Shown in pieces: positions 14,801 to 27,600 of a DNA stretch of 64,000 bases (position 1 is its first letter; each line of letters begins with the position of its first letter). Below the pieces are notes generated by a model. The model saw only the letters and a program-made list of their open reading frames with translations, was not told the origin of the DNA and did no database searches. This DNA is from Pristionchus mayeri (Eukaryota; Nematoda; Chromadorea; Rhabditida; Neodiplogasteridae): NCBI GenBank assembly GCA_036245805.1, contig BTRK01000006.1, forward strand, positions 54,057,257-54,121,256, given 5' to 3'. A program made the position numbers and the translations under genes.

Positions 14801-17351
14801 GTCACATAACCCCAAAGCACAGAGTTTCAGAGATTTGACTTTTTTGGTCGATGCCAAATATCCTCAGATTTGTCCGATTCTTACGCAAACGGGCTCTTAT
14901 GTTTGCATTGTGTTTCTCACGCAACTTATGTGAAAAAAGTAGAAATTTGTAGTATAGAAACGACTCTTTGAAACATGAATTATAATTAAAGTATAATTTT
15001 TATTTAAATAAATAATAATTTTATATAATTGTTTTAATATTTTTTTGTCAAACCTCTTCGGATTTACGACGCCAACATCGCCGTCGATGAAGAGAGCCCA
15101 TTCGCCTTCTTTTATCTGAAATAAAACATACACTTTAATATTATTATATTGCCACAACCTCCGTCTTCATGAGCTTGTGCGTGTGACAATGACGACGGAA
15201 GAATTTCTGAAATTAGTTTAACAATTATCATGAACCTCCGAAAGCTAGCAGTACAAAAGCATGTAGAAACGATGAGCGAATTTTACTAGAGAGGTAACTT
15301 GAAGGCGTGTGGGCGTCTCCGAAAGCAATTTAATAATGAGCAACTAACATCTTTGTGCACTGCGCACTCTTCGAATTTGTTGTCGAATTCGACGGAAACT
15401 GTGTACCCGTGCAGAGCCCCGTAACACTGGACGCTGCAATTGTTTTTCGTTCACTGGTACGATTATTATCAACCGTTTCCATGTGTCTTTGCTTGTGTGA
15501 GGAGCGTAAAACTTTCTTCTTTATTGAGTATTTAGAACAATTACGGATGCGTTACACGCAGGGTTCAAAATATAAAAACACAGTTGTATTTTTCATGTTT
15601 TCTTAGTTTACACGCAACATTTCTTATGAACAATTACGTTGACACATACGTATTTATCGCCTTTGCGTAGTTGTCTTTATTCGTTCCCTCAGTAATGACG
15701 ATGACGATCGTAACGGCGAAACTGAAATTTAAATATTATTTTTAAAATATTTTTAATTTAAATATTCTATTACAGTACAAAATAATTCAGGACTTTTTTT
15801 CGGAACTGCTTAATGTGGTTAGTCACCACTTAGGACGTTGTAAAAAACTGATCAAGGAATTATATTTTTTATATCAGAAAATCGAATGTTATATGCTCTA
15901 AAGCTATCCGAGCATCTTCGTGATGTTTTGCAGGTTGCGAGGAAAAAATCAATGCAGTTCGAAACGTATTCGTAGCATATCAAGAAGATAACAAAGTGCA
16001 AGGGAGAATGAGGAAGAGCATCATCAGACTCAAGTTGCTGCCGTTATTGCAAACTCAGAGGTCTTGCTCTCTTCATTTCCCACACTCTCTCGTCGGTTAG
16101 AGAGGCGAGAGAGCGTGCAAAACGAGGAGAGCCAGATTGTTCGGTTGCAATGCAGATGCGCTCTCTGACCTTGTGTTGTTTCGGGCCGTCGGAAACACGT
16201 AATAGGGATGGCCCAGTGGGTACGGCTTGAAGGTCGTCGTAGTTATGTTTGCTGAAGCTATGCCTTCATCAGTTGCATCTCGAGTCTGGTTCGAATGCGA
16301 TGTGAGCATCGTGGCTGGGACGTTCGCTGACCACTGCAATGGATCCATATTCTGAAATTTTATGAAGATATTCGTGGAACAATTCTTACAATTAATTTTC
16401 AATTGAATTTTTTTTAAAAATTAAAAATATTAAAAAATAAAAATTATAATTACAAATTGAACTTATAATTAAACTTGTAAAGCTTCACAAGCAATTACTC
16501 TCATCTCCGTGTTTTCAGGAACGCGAGAGAGCATCCAGACTCATTTATTGCAAAGTCATTCCTACTTCGCTCAATGCTGGCGGCACTAGGTCGGATGAGA
16601 ACGATGTCGTCATGTCGCCTTTGACATATCAAAGGCGGTATGACGTCATAGTTCTCACCCGACCTAGTGCCATGTTTGCTCCATCTTCAAGCGGCGGGCA
16701 GCGACGCATTCTCGCACGCAAGTAAATCAGAAATTATGAGGCTTAGGCTTAGCTACCGACCCTGGATACTTTCGACTCGTGGTAGCCCAGTCTGCACAGT
16801 ACATCCGACGCAAGCTACTCTCCGAAAAAAAAGACTCTCCGAAAATTCCCCGCATAAATACACCCCTGATGTATAAATAATTAAATTTAATTTAATTGTT
16901 GAGTGGGCTAGTCGCACCTCGCTCTTCGCAAGGCATACATGCATGATCGTCGCGGCGATTCCAAAAACAGTGCCGACGTGTGAGTGGAAGATGCACCCTT
17001 TTTGTCGATCAGGGCTTCGAAATGTGAGGTTCATTTCGCTGTACCGGCATACTACGGGTTAACTAGGGCGCGTGAAATTGATAACATGCTGCCAAGCTTA
17101 CTGAACATGACCTGCAATATACACTATATCTAAAGCGCAGCATGTGTACGTACATCTGCCTTGAATGCGGTATCGATCCTCTAGCGTACACTCATTATCG
17201 GGGGGGGGGGGTCAAAATAGTGCGTGACGATTATGTAAAACACCGTTTCGTCCCAAAAATTTTGAACACTTACGCCCTTGAAGAGGGAGTGGAGAATGAA
17301 CAGCGATACAACCACTGCGATTGCGGCAAGGACGTGTTGCTGGCTCCGCAT
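2844..17351 (-). CDS. Gene A: DUF273-family glycosyltransferase-like protein, 15 exons, 423 aa
   Basis: This is a hand-built spliced model. Exons in transcription order: 17351-17274, 16351-16170, 15721-15650, 15433-15349, 15206-15159, 15115-15054, 13026-12960, 12592-12512, 12389-12292, 9536-9455, 7130-7077, 6877-6794, 6325-6194, 5737-5636, 2888-2844. They total 1272 nt, stay in frame and end in TGA. Exon 1 encodes a signal-anchor (hydrophobic VLAAIAVVVSLFILHSLF), as expected of a type II Golgi protein. Family marks are FFRRHC (exon 5), LFIDGDVGVVNP with a DxD-like metal site (exon 6), FDRFYNYE, VKNNERGRGW, SFHGTDNGALH (exon 9) and GWAHDLW...DDFMMHS (exon 12). The family is thought to transfer sugar from a nucleotide sugar; the substrate is unknown. 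All introns look GT-AG except intron 11, which starts GC (AAG|gcgagt). Exons 13-15 are the most divergent, and the tiny last exon is the least certain. Introns 7-14 carry foldback elements. Gene B is its paralogue. Confidence 0.8.
2962..5554. repeat. Composite foldback in intron 14 of gene A
   Basis: The outer arms are the TTAAGAGG/CCTCTTAA family: TTTAAGAGGCCGTCCGCCAG on the left, and a reverse-complement copy ending GGATGGTCTCTTAA on the right. A second palindrome (about 4270-5190) sits inside, with mirrored arms around AACCTACCGTATATTTCG. A third inverted pair (about 3480-3800) matches the inner palindromes at 625-960 and 45530-45850. It therefore looks like foldback inserted within foldback. 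Confidence 0.75.
5939..6018. repeat. Short hairpin repeat in intron 13 of gene A
   Basis: CGTCTGACTATCTGCATTCC at the left pairs with GGAAATGGAGAGAGTCAGACG at the right around TCGTCGGTTAGAGATACGA. It belongs to the same short hairpin family as 2381-2443. Confidence 0.65.
7301..8155. repeat. Foldback, TTAAGAGACC family, intron 10 of gene A
   Basis: Left end TTAAGAGACCCTCCACCAGA; the right end is its near reverse complement, closing GGAGGGTCTCTTTTAA. The arms are about 380 bp each. The ORF at 7726-8070 lies across the right arm and is not a gene. A G10 run near 7985 breaks the arm symmetry. Confidence 0.8.
8162..9360. repeat. Foldback in intron 10 of gene A
   Basis: The left arm begins TTAACATGTATATCACGAG and the right arm ends CTCGTGATACACGTGTTAA. 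The arms are long (about 550 bp) and near-identical: ORFs of 112 aa (8184-8522, plus) and 63 aa (8993-9184, minus) are the same peptide read from the two arms. It abuts the previous foldback almost directly. Confidence 0.8.
9719..10971. repeat. CAGT-type foldback with TA target duplication, intron 9 of gene A
   Basis: It begins CAGTCACGCCCATAAGTC, ends in the reverse complement (GACTTATGGGCGCGACTG) and is flanked by TA on both sides (9717-9718 and 10972-10973). CAGT ends plus a TA duplication are typical of Tc1/mariner-mobilised elements. No transposase ORF is present, so it is non-autonomous. The arms run nearly to the centre. Confidence 0.8.
10980..12010. repeat. Degenerate foldback related to 29688-30682
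   Basis: The left part (CCCTAGGGGTACTTTATCAAG at 10989, then GAACGGCCCATCCAAACCCC) matches the element at 29750-30600 and the one starting near 63845. The right part (about 11940-12000) carries decayed reverse-complement traces. It also contains a perfect 32-bp palindrome at 11178-11209 centred on GCTAGC. Confidence 0.5.
13360..14078. repeat. Foldback in intron 6 of gene A
   Basis: The left arm (TTGATTGTGATATACCTTTTC, then CATAACTCGAGGCGCATCATA) is mirrored by the right arm (CGCCTCGAGTTATGAG, then AAAAGGTAGATCACAATCAA). The arms are about 330 bp each. It sits directly beside the next foldback. Confidence 0.8.
14084..14905. repeat. Foldback plus family tail in intron 6 of gene A
   Basis: 14084-14722 is a near-perfect palindrome: GAGGCTTCAAGAGATCGC at the left and GCGATCTCTTGAAGCCTC at the right. 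The sequence from 14723 to 14905 (through CGATTCTTACGCAAACGGGC) matches both flanks of the foldback at 31005-32062 in gene B, so the two are members of one family. Here the left outer flank is missing. Confidence 0.7.
16061..16134. repeat. Short hairpin repeat, intron 2 of gene A
   Basis: GCTCTCTTCATTTCCCACAC pairs imperfectly with GCGTGCAAAACGAGGAGAGC around TCGTCGGTTAGAGAGGCGA. It belongs to the same family as 2381-2443 and ends about 35 bp past the donor site of exon 2. Confidence 0.6.
16567..16680. repeat. Short perfect-arm hairpin, intron 1 of gene A
   Basis: GGCACTAGGTCGGATGAGAAC at the left pairs with GTTCTCACCCGACCTAGTGCC at the right, with an inner inverted pair around TTGACATATCAAAGG. 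It is about 110 bp long. Confidence 0.7.
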
Positions 17352-19159
17352 TCTCTGAGAGCACGGATATCCTGTGAATTTCACGCATTCTAGTACTATT
17401 TTCATACCGCAATCACGGCAAAATTGGCACATTTCAACTGGACGAGTCGAGAAAACATGGCTGAGTTTTGAGTGAGAAGAGAGGTCTAATGACAACGGCG
17501 GGGCGGCAGCTTCGAATGCTCATGTGTGCAAAGACGAGTAGACGAGGGGTGGGGAGACAGATCTTTATCTCCGAGAAATGAATATTGAGCTACCTAAATG
17601 AGAGGAGGTGAGTGATGTCATAGCCAGCTTGGCGCAACGGAAACATGCCATTAGTCAAATGAGCGACAAAAGGTGTGCCAAAGAACGACAACTCGGGCAT
17701 ATAACTTCGGCAATGAAATTTGTCAAAGAATACGGCAATCTTTCCATTCTGAATAATATGAAATTATATATTTGTTATGTATGGCTTGAACATATGATTG
17801 CTCATTTTTTCTCAGAACGTCTCTTATAATAATTCGGTATAATAAAAACTACAACCGGATCATCACTATCTTGAGCACGCATCTATTCAATTTGCAATTC
17901 CAGCACACGACGGACTGGTTCGGAAAGTGGAACTTCTCGAGCAATCGCAACTAATCTCCGAAAATTTTTCCGTGTGCCTATTGCAGAGATTCGTATCATC
18001 ACGCAATCCTAGATCGCAATCTCACTTTTGCTTGAAGACACTTTTCTTGTTTTATAAGAAGAAGTTGTCCACATCATTCCAGAACAACAGGCACAAGGAG
18101 AGGATATGAGTAGAGGAGGCTTGCGTTCGTCTACTAGGAAGAATACGGACAATATGCATGACGACATTAGATGTGGCTGATGCCCAGCTGAAATCTCAAA
18201 TGGTCTGACAAGGTTTGCCTAGTTAGCAATCAAAAGTAAAGAAATGAAAAAAATCAATAAAAAACAATTAAACCTACTGATCCCTCCTAGTAATATGGAG
18301 ATGGTGCAAAGAACAAGAGGCGGCTTAGTGTGAAATCACTATTGTTTTCTATTCTTACTCGCAGCTAGGACTAGCGAAGACTAGCGAAAGAATATTCAGA
18401 AATTTAACTCAAACATTGTTCCTTTTCCGGGCATTTTCAGCGCAACGAGACTCCAAAGCGGAGATTTAGCGCGTAGATTTGTTAAACATGACGGGAAAGG
18501 CTACCAAAAATTCCGCGCTCACAAAGTGAGAAGAAATCACAATGCTAATCACTTGAATTATTAATCAATACTTATAGTCTTTTTCCTGGATAAATAGTAT
18601 ACTAATATTATTTTTCCTGGATAATGTTTGTCCGATCGTGTTCTACGATGAACCGGATGACTATGATTATTTTGACGCGAACATATAGTAGGGATCTGAA
18701 TTGCGTTGATTTATTAGCGAAACATATTTTGATCGGAAACATGAATTGACGGATGTGTACTCCTTTGCACGATCCAGCGTAGTCCCTATCAGCCAAATGA
18801 ATCTCAGATGTACAGTCGGGGCTATCTAGATAGAGCCCAAAAGACAGTAGGGAAGCGAATTCGAAAGAAATTGAAAGTTGATAAGCAGGAAGCGAGTATC
18901 CAGGGAACGAAATCGTCTAATTCACTCCTATTTGCTTGCTCTCCCAGCTAATCACCAATTCAATAAATCGATATATCGAATTTTGATTTATCGGTTGATC
19001 GCCGAATATTGGATGATAGTCGTTAGATATCGATCAGTTATTAATTGGTCAAAATGGCATGAATATATCCACGAATAGCGAAGAAAATAAAACATAGAAA
19101 CACGCTCCGACTCCGCCCTCTTTACGATTATATCAAAACGTGAAGTTTGAACCAGGAAC
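17352..19159. other. Intergenic, 5' side of gene A
   Basis: This stretch holds a G10 run (17200-17210 lies just inside intron 1) and scattered short ORFs with no recognisable domains. No promoter element or exon could be supported. Confidence 0.4.
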
Positions 19160-20690
19160 TTTCCTTAAGAGACTGGCTCGGTAAGATTCGAGGGTTCGCC
19201 TGTTGTGGCCGGACATCATCATCGCCGATCTTGACCAAAATTTTTTCCTGGATACCCCCATGGGTCCTCTTCACTAAATCGAGTATTAGACGGGTCATGC
19301 TTTTGAAACTTAGAAATGCCGGGTCATCAAAATTTGGAAACTCGAAATTCAGCAAAATTCAGAGGTGGGATCTAGGTCCGAGGTTAGTGTGGTTTATTAA
19401 CATACTAACCTACGCAACAAAAACAAGCTATATTTCGTTCCGAAAATTCGATTGCAAACTGGTTTTTCATGTTTTAAAATTCAGTTTTATTAAATTTTAA
19501 AATCTAATCGAAAAACCGCAAACAAACCTACGGTACATGTTGTAGAGCGGAAAATTCTGCGTCGATTGACCCCTTAGCGAACGAAAAATTTTGGGGCATG
19601 TTTTTCGATAATTGTCCCTAAAGGTAGATCAAAAAATAAAATTTATCAGAAACCCTTCATATTGATGCTCATTTTGTAGAACTCGTCGAGCTGATCAATG
19701 TTTATGTTAAACGTTTTTCATGAAAAAGTGATGCAAGCATTTTATGAGCGCTAGAATAGGGCAGTTTTAGCACATTGAATTGATTAAAATTTAATTGATC
19801 ATAATTCTCCAGAACAAACTTTCACGAAAAATGGTAAACATGAACATTGTTCAGCTCGACGAGGTCTACAAAATGAGCACCATCACGAAGGAATTCTGAA
19901 ACAAAAATATTTTTGATCTACCTTTGGGGTCAATTATCTCAAAACATGCCCAACCTAATTTGTAATTTTAAGGCTCATTCGACGCACAATTTCATGATCT
20001 ACAAAGTGCTTTACATGCCGTCATGCGATTTTTTCTTTTAATATTTTAAAATAATTTATTATTATTTTTAGCGGAGTCTCTCGAAAATGCCCTTTTCTAG
20101 CGCTCATAAAATGCTTGCATCGCATTTTCATGAAAAATATTTAACATAAACATTGATTAGCTCGACGAGATTTACAAAATGAACAATATGAAGGGTTTCT
20201 GATAAATTTTATTTTTTGATCTACCTTTAGGGCCAATTATCGAAAAACATGCCCCAAAATTGTTCGTTCGCTAAGAGGTCAATCGACGCAGAATTTTCCG
20301 CTCTACAACAAGTACCGTAGGTTTGTTTGCGGTTTTTCGATTTAAATTTTAAAAATTAATAAAACTGAATTTTAAAACATGAAAAACTAGTTTGCAATCG
20401 AATTTTCGGAACGAAATATAGCTTGTTTTTGTTGCGTTGGTTAGTATGTTAATAAACCACACTAACCTAGATCCCACCTCTGAATTTTGCTGAATTTCGA
20501 GTTTCCAAATTTTGATGACCCGGCATTTCTAAGTTTCAAAAGCATGACCCGTCTAATACTCGATTTAGTGAAGAGGACCCATGGGGGTATCCAAGAATAC
20601 CCCCATGGGTCCCGTGGGGGTATCCAAGAAAAAATTTTGGTCAAGATCGGCGATGATGATGTCCGACGTGATGCCGTCTAGAGTCATCCG
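19160..20690. repeat. Foldback between genes A and B
   Basis: The arms (about 19200-19900 and 20000-20690) mirror each other, for example GGGTCATGCTTTTGAAACTT against AAGTTTCAAAAGCATGACCC. The right arm carries an extra 30-bp duplication of the GGGTATCCAAGAA/CCCATGGGTCC segment near 20590-20630. The 117-aa, 60-aa and 64-aa ORFs here are arm sequence read in either direction. Confidence 0.8.
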
Positions 20691-21113
20691 ATTTCAGAGA
20701 ACACATGAATATGGATAATTTCAGACCTTCAGCGCTTCGAGAACTCAAATCGCCATCGCCAATTTACAGTTCACATTCCTGGAAAGAGCCGAGGTGATGT
20801 CTAGGGGACAGAATTGGTGTCTCCTAGGAGACTCCGACGAGATTGAGCATTTTTGTTTTTTTTTCATATCCTATAATATTTCCCATCACTGCTCGTTGAA
20901 CACTCTATGGATGCGAACAATATAATAGGGCGAGATTAATGTGACTCGACGGTTGATGGAGCGAAAAAATCTGGGGCTTACACTGATAGATATTATGTGT
21001 TTTGGACAATACGAAGCTGTGAGACTGGATACTGATGATGATGAAACAACGCGCGATGGGCTCTCAAGATTAGCCAAATGGATCTGAATCAGTGCATAAA
21101 CGACACAGCACAA

Positions 21114-22247
21114 TATCACGCCTCTCACGAGAGAATCGGGACAAACTGGCTCTTTCGGTTGACATCAGCATTTTCGAAATCGAGTTCCTTATGTTTCCTT
21201 TCAGTAATTGATGAGATTAGGCTAAAACTGAAGTTTCAGATTTTTACCGTTCGTTGCAGCTGCAGCAGGCTGCTGCAAAGTTCTGGGTACGGACATTCGA
21301 TTGCATGTAAACTTAGTGATATTTCTTCACACAAGTGTTTTTAAGAACAAATGAAAGATTTTGGCACATCTTATTCATTTTTCACTTGGCGACCGTTTCT
21401 GCAGAGCCAAGTCAGGTATGTTTTTATTTATAACTTGACATAGATGTTTCCCCCAACTCCAAACTGTCTCAGACTGTAGAGCTCGAAATTCTGCAAATGC
21501 ATGATTTTTTGCGGAATTTATTTCGACGGTCTTGGTACTTTCCTACTGCTCAGAATAACTCGTAATGAGCTGCACGGCGTACCAGGAGAGAGGTTGGACT
21601 CCAAGGATCGCAGGTTCGACTCCCCGCCATGGAAACTAATTTTTTGCGTTCCTGAAACACGACCGCTGAGTAATGGACCAACTAAAAAAATGATTATAAT
21701 CATCAAATAAGTTAGGAAAAAATAGTTTCCATGGCCGGGAGTCGAACCTGCGATCATTGGAGGCCAACCTCTCTCCTGGTACGCCGTGCAGCTCATTACG
21801 AGTTATTCTGAGCAGTAGGAAAGTACCAAGACCGTCGAAATAAATTCCGCAAAAAAAGCATGCATTTGCAGAATTTCGAGCTCTACAATCTGAGACAGTT
21901 TGGAGTTGGGGGAAACATCTATGTTCAAGTTATCAAATAAAAACATACCTGACTTGGCTCTGAAGCAACGGTCGCCAAGTGAAAAATGAACAAGATGTGC
22001 CAAAATCTTTCATTTGTTCTTAAAAAACACTTGTGTGAAGAAGTATCATCAATTTGATATGCGAAATCCTTTTCGATCGAATGCGCTTACCCAGAACTTT
22101 GCAGCAGCCTGCATCAGCTGCGAGATCGAATATAAAGAATCAAGTTATCTTCTACTACCCAATCCCGAACTAATAACCAGGAAAAAATAAATATTTTATT
22201 TTTGAAAGTCAATTTGTTGTCCCGATTCTCTCGTGAGAGGCGTGATA
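21114..22247. repeat. ATATCACGCC-family foldback with tRNA-like core
   Basis: The termini are TATCACGCCTCTCACGAGAG and CTCTCGTGAGAGGCGTGATA. The arms are about 500 bp. Each arm contains the same 80-bp segment with a tRNA-type B box (GGTTCGACTCC near 21611) preceded by GGCGTACCAGG, in inverted orientation. Relatives lie at 32291-33457 (including the core) and 37558-38321 (ends only), with a partial copy near 27077. Confidence 0.8.
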
Positions 22248-22884
22248 TATTATATTAGTTTGATTCAAAAGTATGTTTATTCTTTTTTTCCAAATTTCTA
22301 CCGGCGTGTTTTAAACCTCACGAGTATCTGAAAACAATGTGCTATTTTAGTGATTGAACACAGATTTCATATGGTTATTTGGAATTTATGCATCGTTTTA
22401 AGAGGTTGGCAAAGTTAGGAAACTAATCCTAGGAAAACGGCTACTTTTCAACATTTTGGATTGGATGATAGTTTTCAACAGTGGTCTACTTGCTATTCGC
22501 AGTCAACAAGCGCTAGGGCACCAGTTGATTGTTCAGATAAACATCGAACATATGTAGGAAACAAGATACAACAAAAAGGGTTGATTTCAGCACGTGAATC
22601 TCAAAATAAAGATTTCGAAAAATCCAGTTATTGAACGGGTTTGTAAATCATTTCCTAAATGTAAATGCATAAACTGTAGGAAAATCTATTGTTAGATTCC
22701 TTTTATGGTATGCAACGGACAAGGTGTGATAATAAAAGCAATTTATTTACTTTAATTTACAAGGGAAACACGTAAGAATGGTGTAGATCACAGATGGGAA
22801 TGGGGTTGTTTGTCGTGGTTATTGATTGACTGGGAAGGGATGAAAGGTACCTTTTTTTATGAAAGGTTTCCTCTTTTGGTCATG
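22248..22884. other. Gene-free stretch
   Basis: No gene was seen. Around 22730-22790 there is a faint resemblance (AATTTATTTACT.TAATTTACAAG) to the LTRs at 46050 and 59882, too short to call. Confidence 0.35.
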
Positions 22885-23575
22885 GTCAAAAATCGATCCG
22901 TAGGTCAAGGGTAGGTCAGGACTTGGTACCGTACTCAATCGATAGTACACTACTTCCAGATACCGTATACCACTACCGTAACCCCCGATTATCGCAAACT
23001 AACTTTTTTTTTTAAGTCTTGGTACCATGTCCAATCGATTGTACAGTACCCAAGTCACTACCGTAACCCAGTTCCATGGGTCAGATCCAGTTCCTTGGGT
23101 CAAACAATTTTCTAAAATTTTCAGACATTTTTCTAAAAATCCTAAATCAATTATAAAATGATTCTACAGTAACAAGAGATACGGTAGGATAATTAAAAAT
23201 AATTTTACTATCGATTTTAAAATTTTAGAAAAATGTTTGACCCAAGGAACTGGATCTGACCCATGGAACTGGGGTACGGTAGCGACTTGGGTACTGTACA
23301 ATCGATTGGACATGGTACCAGGACTTTTTAAGAATAAAGTTAGTTTGCGATAATCGGGGGTTACGGTAGTGGTATACGGTATCTGGAAGTAGTGTACTAT
23401 CGATTGGGTACGGTACCAAGTCCTGAAATACCCTTGACCTACGGATCGATTTTTGACCATGACCCCCAATGCGTCGTTCAGCACTGCTCCCCTCAAATCG
23501 AGGGGAGCAGTGCTGAACCATGAATCATGGTCTGAAAACACCTCGCCGCCAGTGTTGGGCAACTATGATAGGGGT
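22885..23575. repeat. Foldback, same family as 40728-42766
   Basis: The left arm (TCATGGTCAAAAATCGATCC, GGTACCGTACTCAATCGATAG) is mirrored at 23380-23470. The centre holds CCTAAATCAATTATAAAATG. The right flank includes AACACCTCGCCGCCAGTGTTGGG, shared with 42740. A small inner hairpin (CTCCCCTCAAATCGAGGGGAG) lies at about 23487-23510. Confidence 0.75.
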
Positions 23576-24636
23576 TCATGGGGGTCGCCGCCGGCGTGGG
23601 CAACTATGGTAATGGTACAAGAATGACTCTCTTCGCACTGAGGCAATAGTGAATGTGGGGGGAGGGAGGGGGGGTGCAATATAAAATGTGAAGATCTAAT
23701 CAGCTTGTCTCATCTGTATTCGTCTGGTCTGATTGGAGTGATACCGAGGAGAGGCACTCGGGCAGACCAGGTAGACTCTGCTCCGAGAACCAGCGTCAGA
23801 AGATCTCTATATAGTGGGGCGATAACGTGGGTAGTTGAAGAGATATGGTAATTCCAAATTAAACTGTCCCATCCCCACTTATCGAACCCTCTCAATATAG
23901 CGCTAGCTATAGATTGTGGGTATGCCCGCATCATCTTTGAAAAACCATTCGTTGAGTGGTGAAATGCAAGAACATGGGCGGTCGAAATATGCATTCAAGA
24001 AAAGAGAAGTAAACTTTTGAATCAACCTGATAAATCGCCCTCGTATAAAGCCGCTGGTGAAACGACCTATCCCGAGCTATTGATAATCGGGGAACTGACG
24101 CGCGCTGTACAAAATGATGTAACATATTTTTCAGTGCCTTCTATTTTCACGAAAGACAAACTTTTAAAAAATGTATTTTTTTGTGCCAGAGATTCCGAAT
24201 TTCGATTTTACACGAATAAACAAATTATCTTTTTGTTGAAAATTGTATAAGTTGGTTTGTTGATTCTTTGAACAATTTACATTCGCACCGTGGACCGCTT
24301 ATCTACACAATCTATGAGTGCAATCTGTGCGGGGCATTCGGGCGATTCATTATCGCGATCCTCATCTCGAGCAGGTGTGATCGAAATCGTCCTCATTATC
24401 ATGAATATAACCTGGAATTAGTGGAGTAACTGTAGGATTGTTTCCAAAACACAGTTAACTGAAGATTGTCACTAAAACAGTACAAAAACAATACTTGAAA
24501 TACCAAAAATTGCTTATTTCTGCAATTATTTTTATCCCGCAAAATCTCGCACACAATCTCGGAATGAATCTAAGTAATTCCCTCCCTCTCAACGACGCAG
24601 ACAACTGTGCCACTTCTTTTACATTTCTAGGCAGTG
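23576..24636. other. Upstream region of gene B
   Basis: This stretch contains a G-rich run near 23655-23675 and no recognisable exon or repeat. It may hold the gene B promoter, but no TATA-like or trans-splice signal can be assigned with confidence. Confidence 0.35.
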
Positions 24637-27600
24637 ATGAAGGTATTTAGGCTAATTCTCATATTGACCTTAACTGCAGCTGGTCTTCTTATGCGACATA
24701 TGGTATGATTTTTTTGGAATTCGTTTTAATATTTGTAATTTGTAGTTGTTAAACACGATAGAAGTTCAAAGTACGCCCGATCCGTTCACGATAATCCCAA
24801 TTCCTCGGAATAGCAGGTTTGAAATGTAATTCACGATTCCTGTCGATTCCTTGGTTTTAGCCTCGAAGTGACCATTCTTATCGTACTTTCTGAAGGATCC
24901 TCTAAAGAAGACTATCGATCGGCTCTGAACAGGTATCAGCAAAGAATATCAACTACGCTCGTAATTGTAAAGAATGAGTGTAACAGAGAGTTCATGTTCT
25001 AATCGGAGTTCATGTTCTAATGATCGTATCTTAATGCGTAGCATTAAGATACGATCATATGCCCGATAAACTGCATAATTAGTCAAAATAGGTAGCCTCT
25101 CATCAGAATCAAGCTCATTAGGAATTCGTATGACGTCAACGTGCACATTTCAGCATGGAAGCATATTCTGCATTGCACGGATATCGATTGCGTATTGAGA
25201 GCGACAGGAAGTACGAAGAATGCGAAAAGCACGGAGATGTGAGTATTTGAGCACGTTATGATTACCAAATTATACAGTACCGCACGGTCTCCTCCCAGAC
25301 GAGAGCGGCGCGGCGTGGCGCGGCGGGTCGCATTAGGTCGCATCACCCCCAGAGAAGCTTCAAAGTGTGTATTTTTCGCTGAATTGTTGGCTGTGGGTTA
25401 TTCTGACAATTACCGATCGATCTGAGAAATCTGCATTTCAAAATATTCAATTTGAGTTATTATTCGGATGGGTCATCTTTGGAGCCCCTCTTATCCCCTC
25501 CCCTAATTTCCCTACGATATCATTCGTCTTCATTCTGGCTAGTGAGCCGTGTCGTAAGGAAATGAGGGGAGGGGATGAGAGGGTCTCCAAAGATGTCCCA
25601 TCCGAACAGTAGCTCAAACTGAATATTTTGAAACGCAGATTTCGCAGATAGATTGGTAGTCACCAGAAGAACCAAAAGCCGAAAATTCAACGAAAAATAC
25701 ACACTTTGAAGCGTCTCTGGGAGTAATGCGACTTAATGCGACCCGCCACTCCGCGCCGCTCTCGTCTGGGAGGAGACCGTGCGGCACTGTAGTTAGTATT
25801 CTATTATTCTTATTCTCCATACTCCATTCTCCATTCTCCATTCTCCATTCTCCATTCTCCATTCTCCATTCTCCATTCTCCATTCTAGCGCTCGTTATGA
25901 GCGGTCGTCTCTGACCCCGCTCTATTCCGACATAGTTTGGGGAATCCTCTCCCGTCAGCTTGGGCAACCCGGAGAGTATCGCCTACTTGGTACATTTCAA
26001 GAGGAGGACCACGGACGGATTTCCATCGTCGAGTGATCTATCGTCAAGAAAAGCCCCGCTCAACTCTGCGTTGTGAGTTCCTAACCGGCGCAAGTCAGGC
26101 GTTCGGCGGCAGGATGATCTGCTTCAATGCTCAACGGCGATTCGCCACGATCGTCCCTACAGTTGACCAGAGAAGCCAAAGAAGTTCCCATCCCTTGGCC
26201 TAACAACGCTCTGAAACCGAAGATCCCAATCCCCTCCAAACTGAAGTTACCTTCCTGCAGGACCATAGTGCCTGACGTCAGGATAAATATGAATATCCAT
26301 ATGAATATGATTACCATCCTGTTTAAAAGCACGCACCTACGCGTGAAACCTCGTTCTGAAACAGAAACTGCAAGCTTCGGGAAGACTAACAACGTTATTA
26401 CAGAAGTTCTTCAGACGACACTGTCACACATATCAAATGATGCTTAACGAGGTAGGGCCGTGAACCGATCCAATCATATGAGAGTAAGCGGGAGAGAATC
26501 GCCCACGCAGCCGCGGTAGGAAAAAAAGTGTGACCTACCTGGAATTTTGCGAGAAATACTTCACATGATTCTCCTTCAAACGCCAGAATTTCGATTTATG
26601 TCGTCTTCGGCTAGATTACGAAACACAATTTTGGTATCAGAAAGAAAGAAAACGCTCTCTTCATTCTGCACACTCTCTCACCACCCGACCGGTCGAGATA
26701 ATGTGTGAAATGAAGAGACGAAGAACCGATTAACGAACTCTAGTTGGCACTAACGCTTTTCTGTAGGATTTCTTTGACCTCACACCCCCTCGTAAAGTAT
26801 GGTTTTGCGTGAATCCATAAATTCATATGACCGTATTTAAAGGTGCCTCTTTCCTTGAATAGTTTAGAGGGGCATATATAGAAGCCCATTTTGTGCATTA
26901 GCACCCACCCCTCTCCCAATAAGGTCGAAAAATCGATTTCCAACTTTTTCAGATGATCGTTTATGATCAATGAAGGTGGAGAAGTACTCGAGTCCGGAAC
27001 TCATTTTGTGGTCACGAAAGTGCGCCTCCTTTTTTTTCAATATCCCGATTTGCATGATTTTTTGCAAGAAGTAAGGCGTATATATCACGCCTCTCACCTG
27101 GGAATCGAGCTAGCATAATCGATCTAGGAAATTGAAGGGAAAAATTAGTTTTAGCATGATTTCGAAATTTAGAAATCGTGAGTCATGCCTAACACTTCCC
27201 CAAAGTCTCAATTTGCATACTTTATTTTGAAGCTGCCTACGCCGGGACAGGTCTTACTTCATGTCGACAGGTTTTACTTTGAGAGAAAATATCTCGATTG
27301 TATTGATAGATAGATCGATTGACAGTGACGCTCACTCATTTTTCGAGCTTTATCGATCTATGTAGTTCATTTTTTTCTGAATGTCGATTCGAACACTGAT
27401 ACATTGCAAGTCAACTGTCTCGATAATCTCGGTAAAGATTTTCAAAGATGGTAGAGTTTTCACAGGGCTATCGAATGGCTTGCGCCAAAATTACGAGTTC
27501 CATATTGTGACTAATGTTCTCTAAACTTTCAGAAATGATTCGAAGATATTTCCCATCAACGAACAATGGGAACAAACCGCTCTCATTGCTCGCGCGGTCA

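Noticed and set aside
19147..19500. 117-aa ORF and its relatives at 20462-20681
   Set aside because: The same peptide sequence is read from both arms of a foldback, so these are repeat translations.
22730..22860. Solo LTR related to the 901-bp LTRs
   Set aside because: Only a short AT-rich stretch looks alike and the TGTAGCGG/GCTACA ends are absent.
26081..26392. 103-aa minus-strand ORF with a hydrophobic start
   Set aside because: It lies within intron 4 of gene B, just before exon 5, with no family match. The hydrophobic run reflects repeated ATTCATAT sequence.
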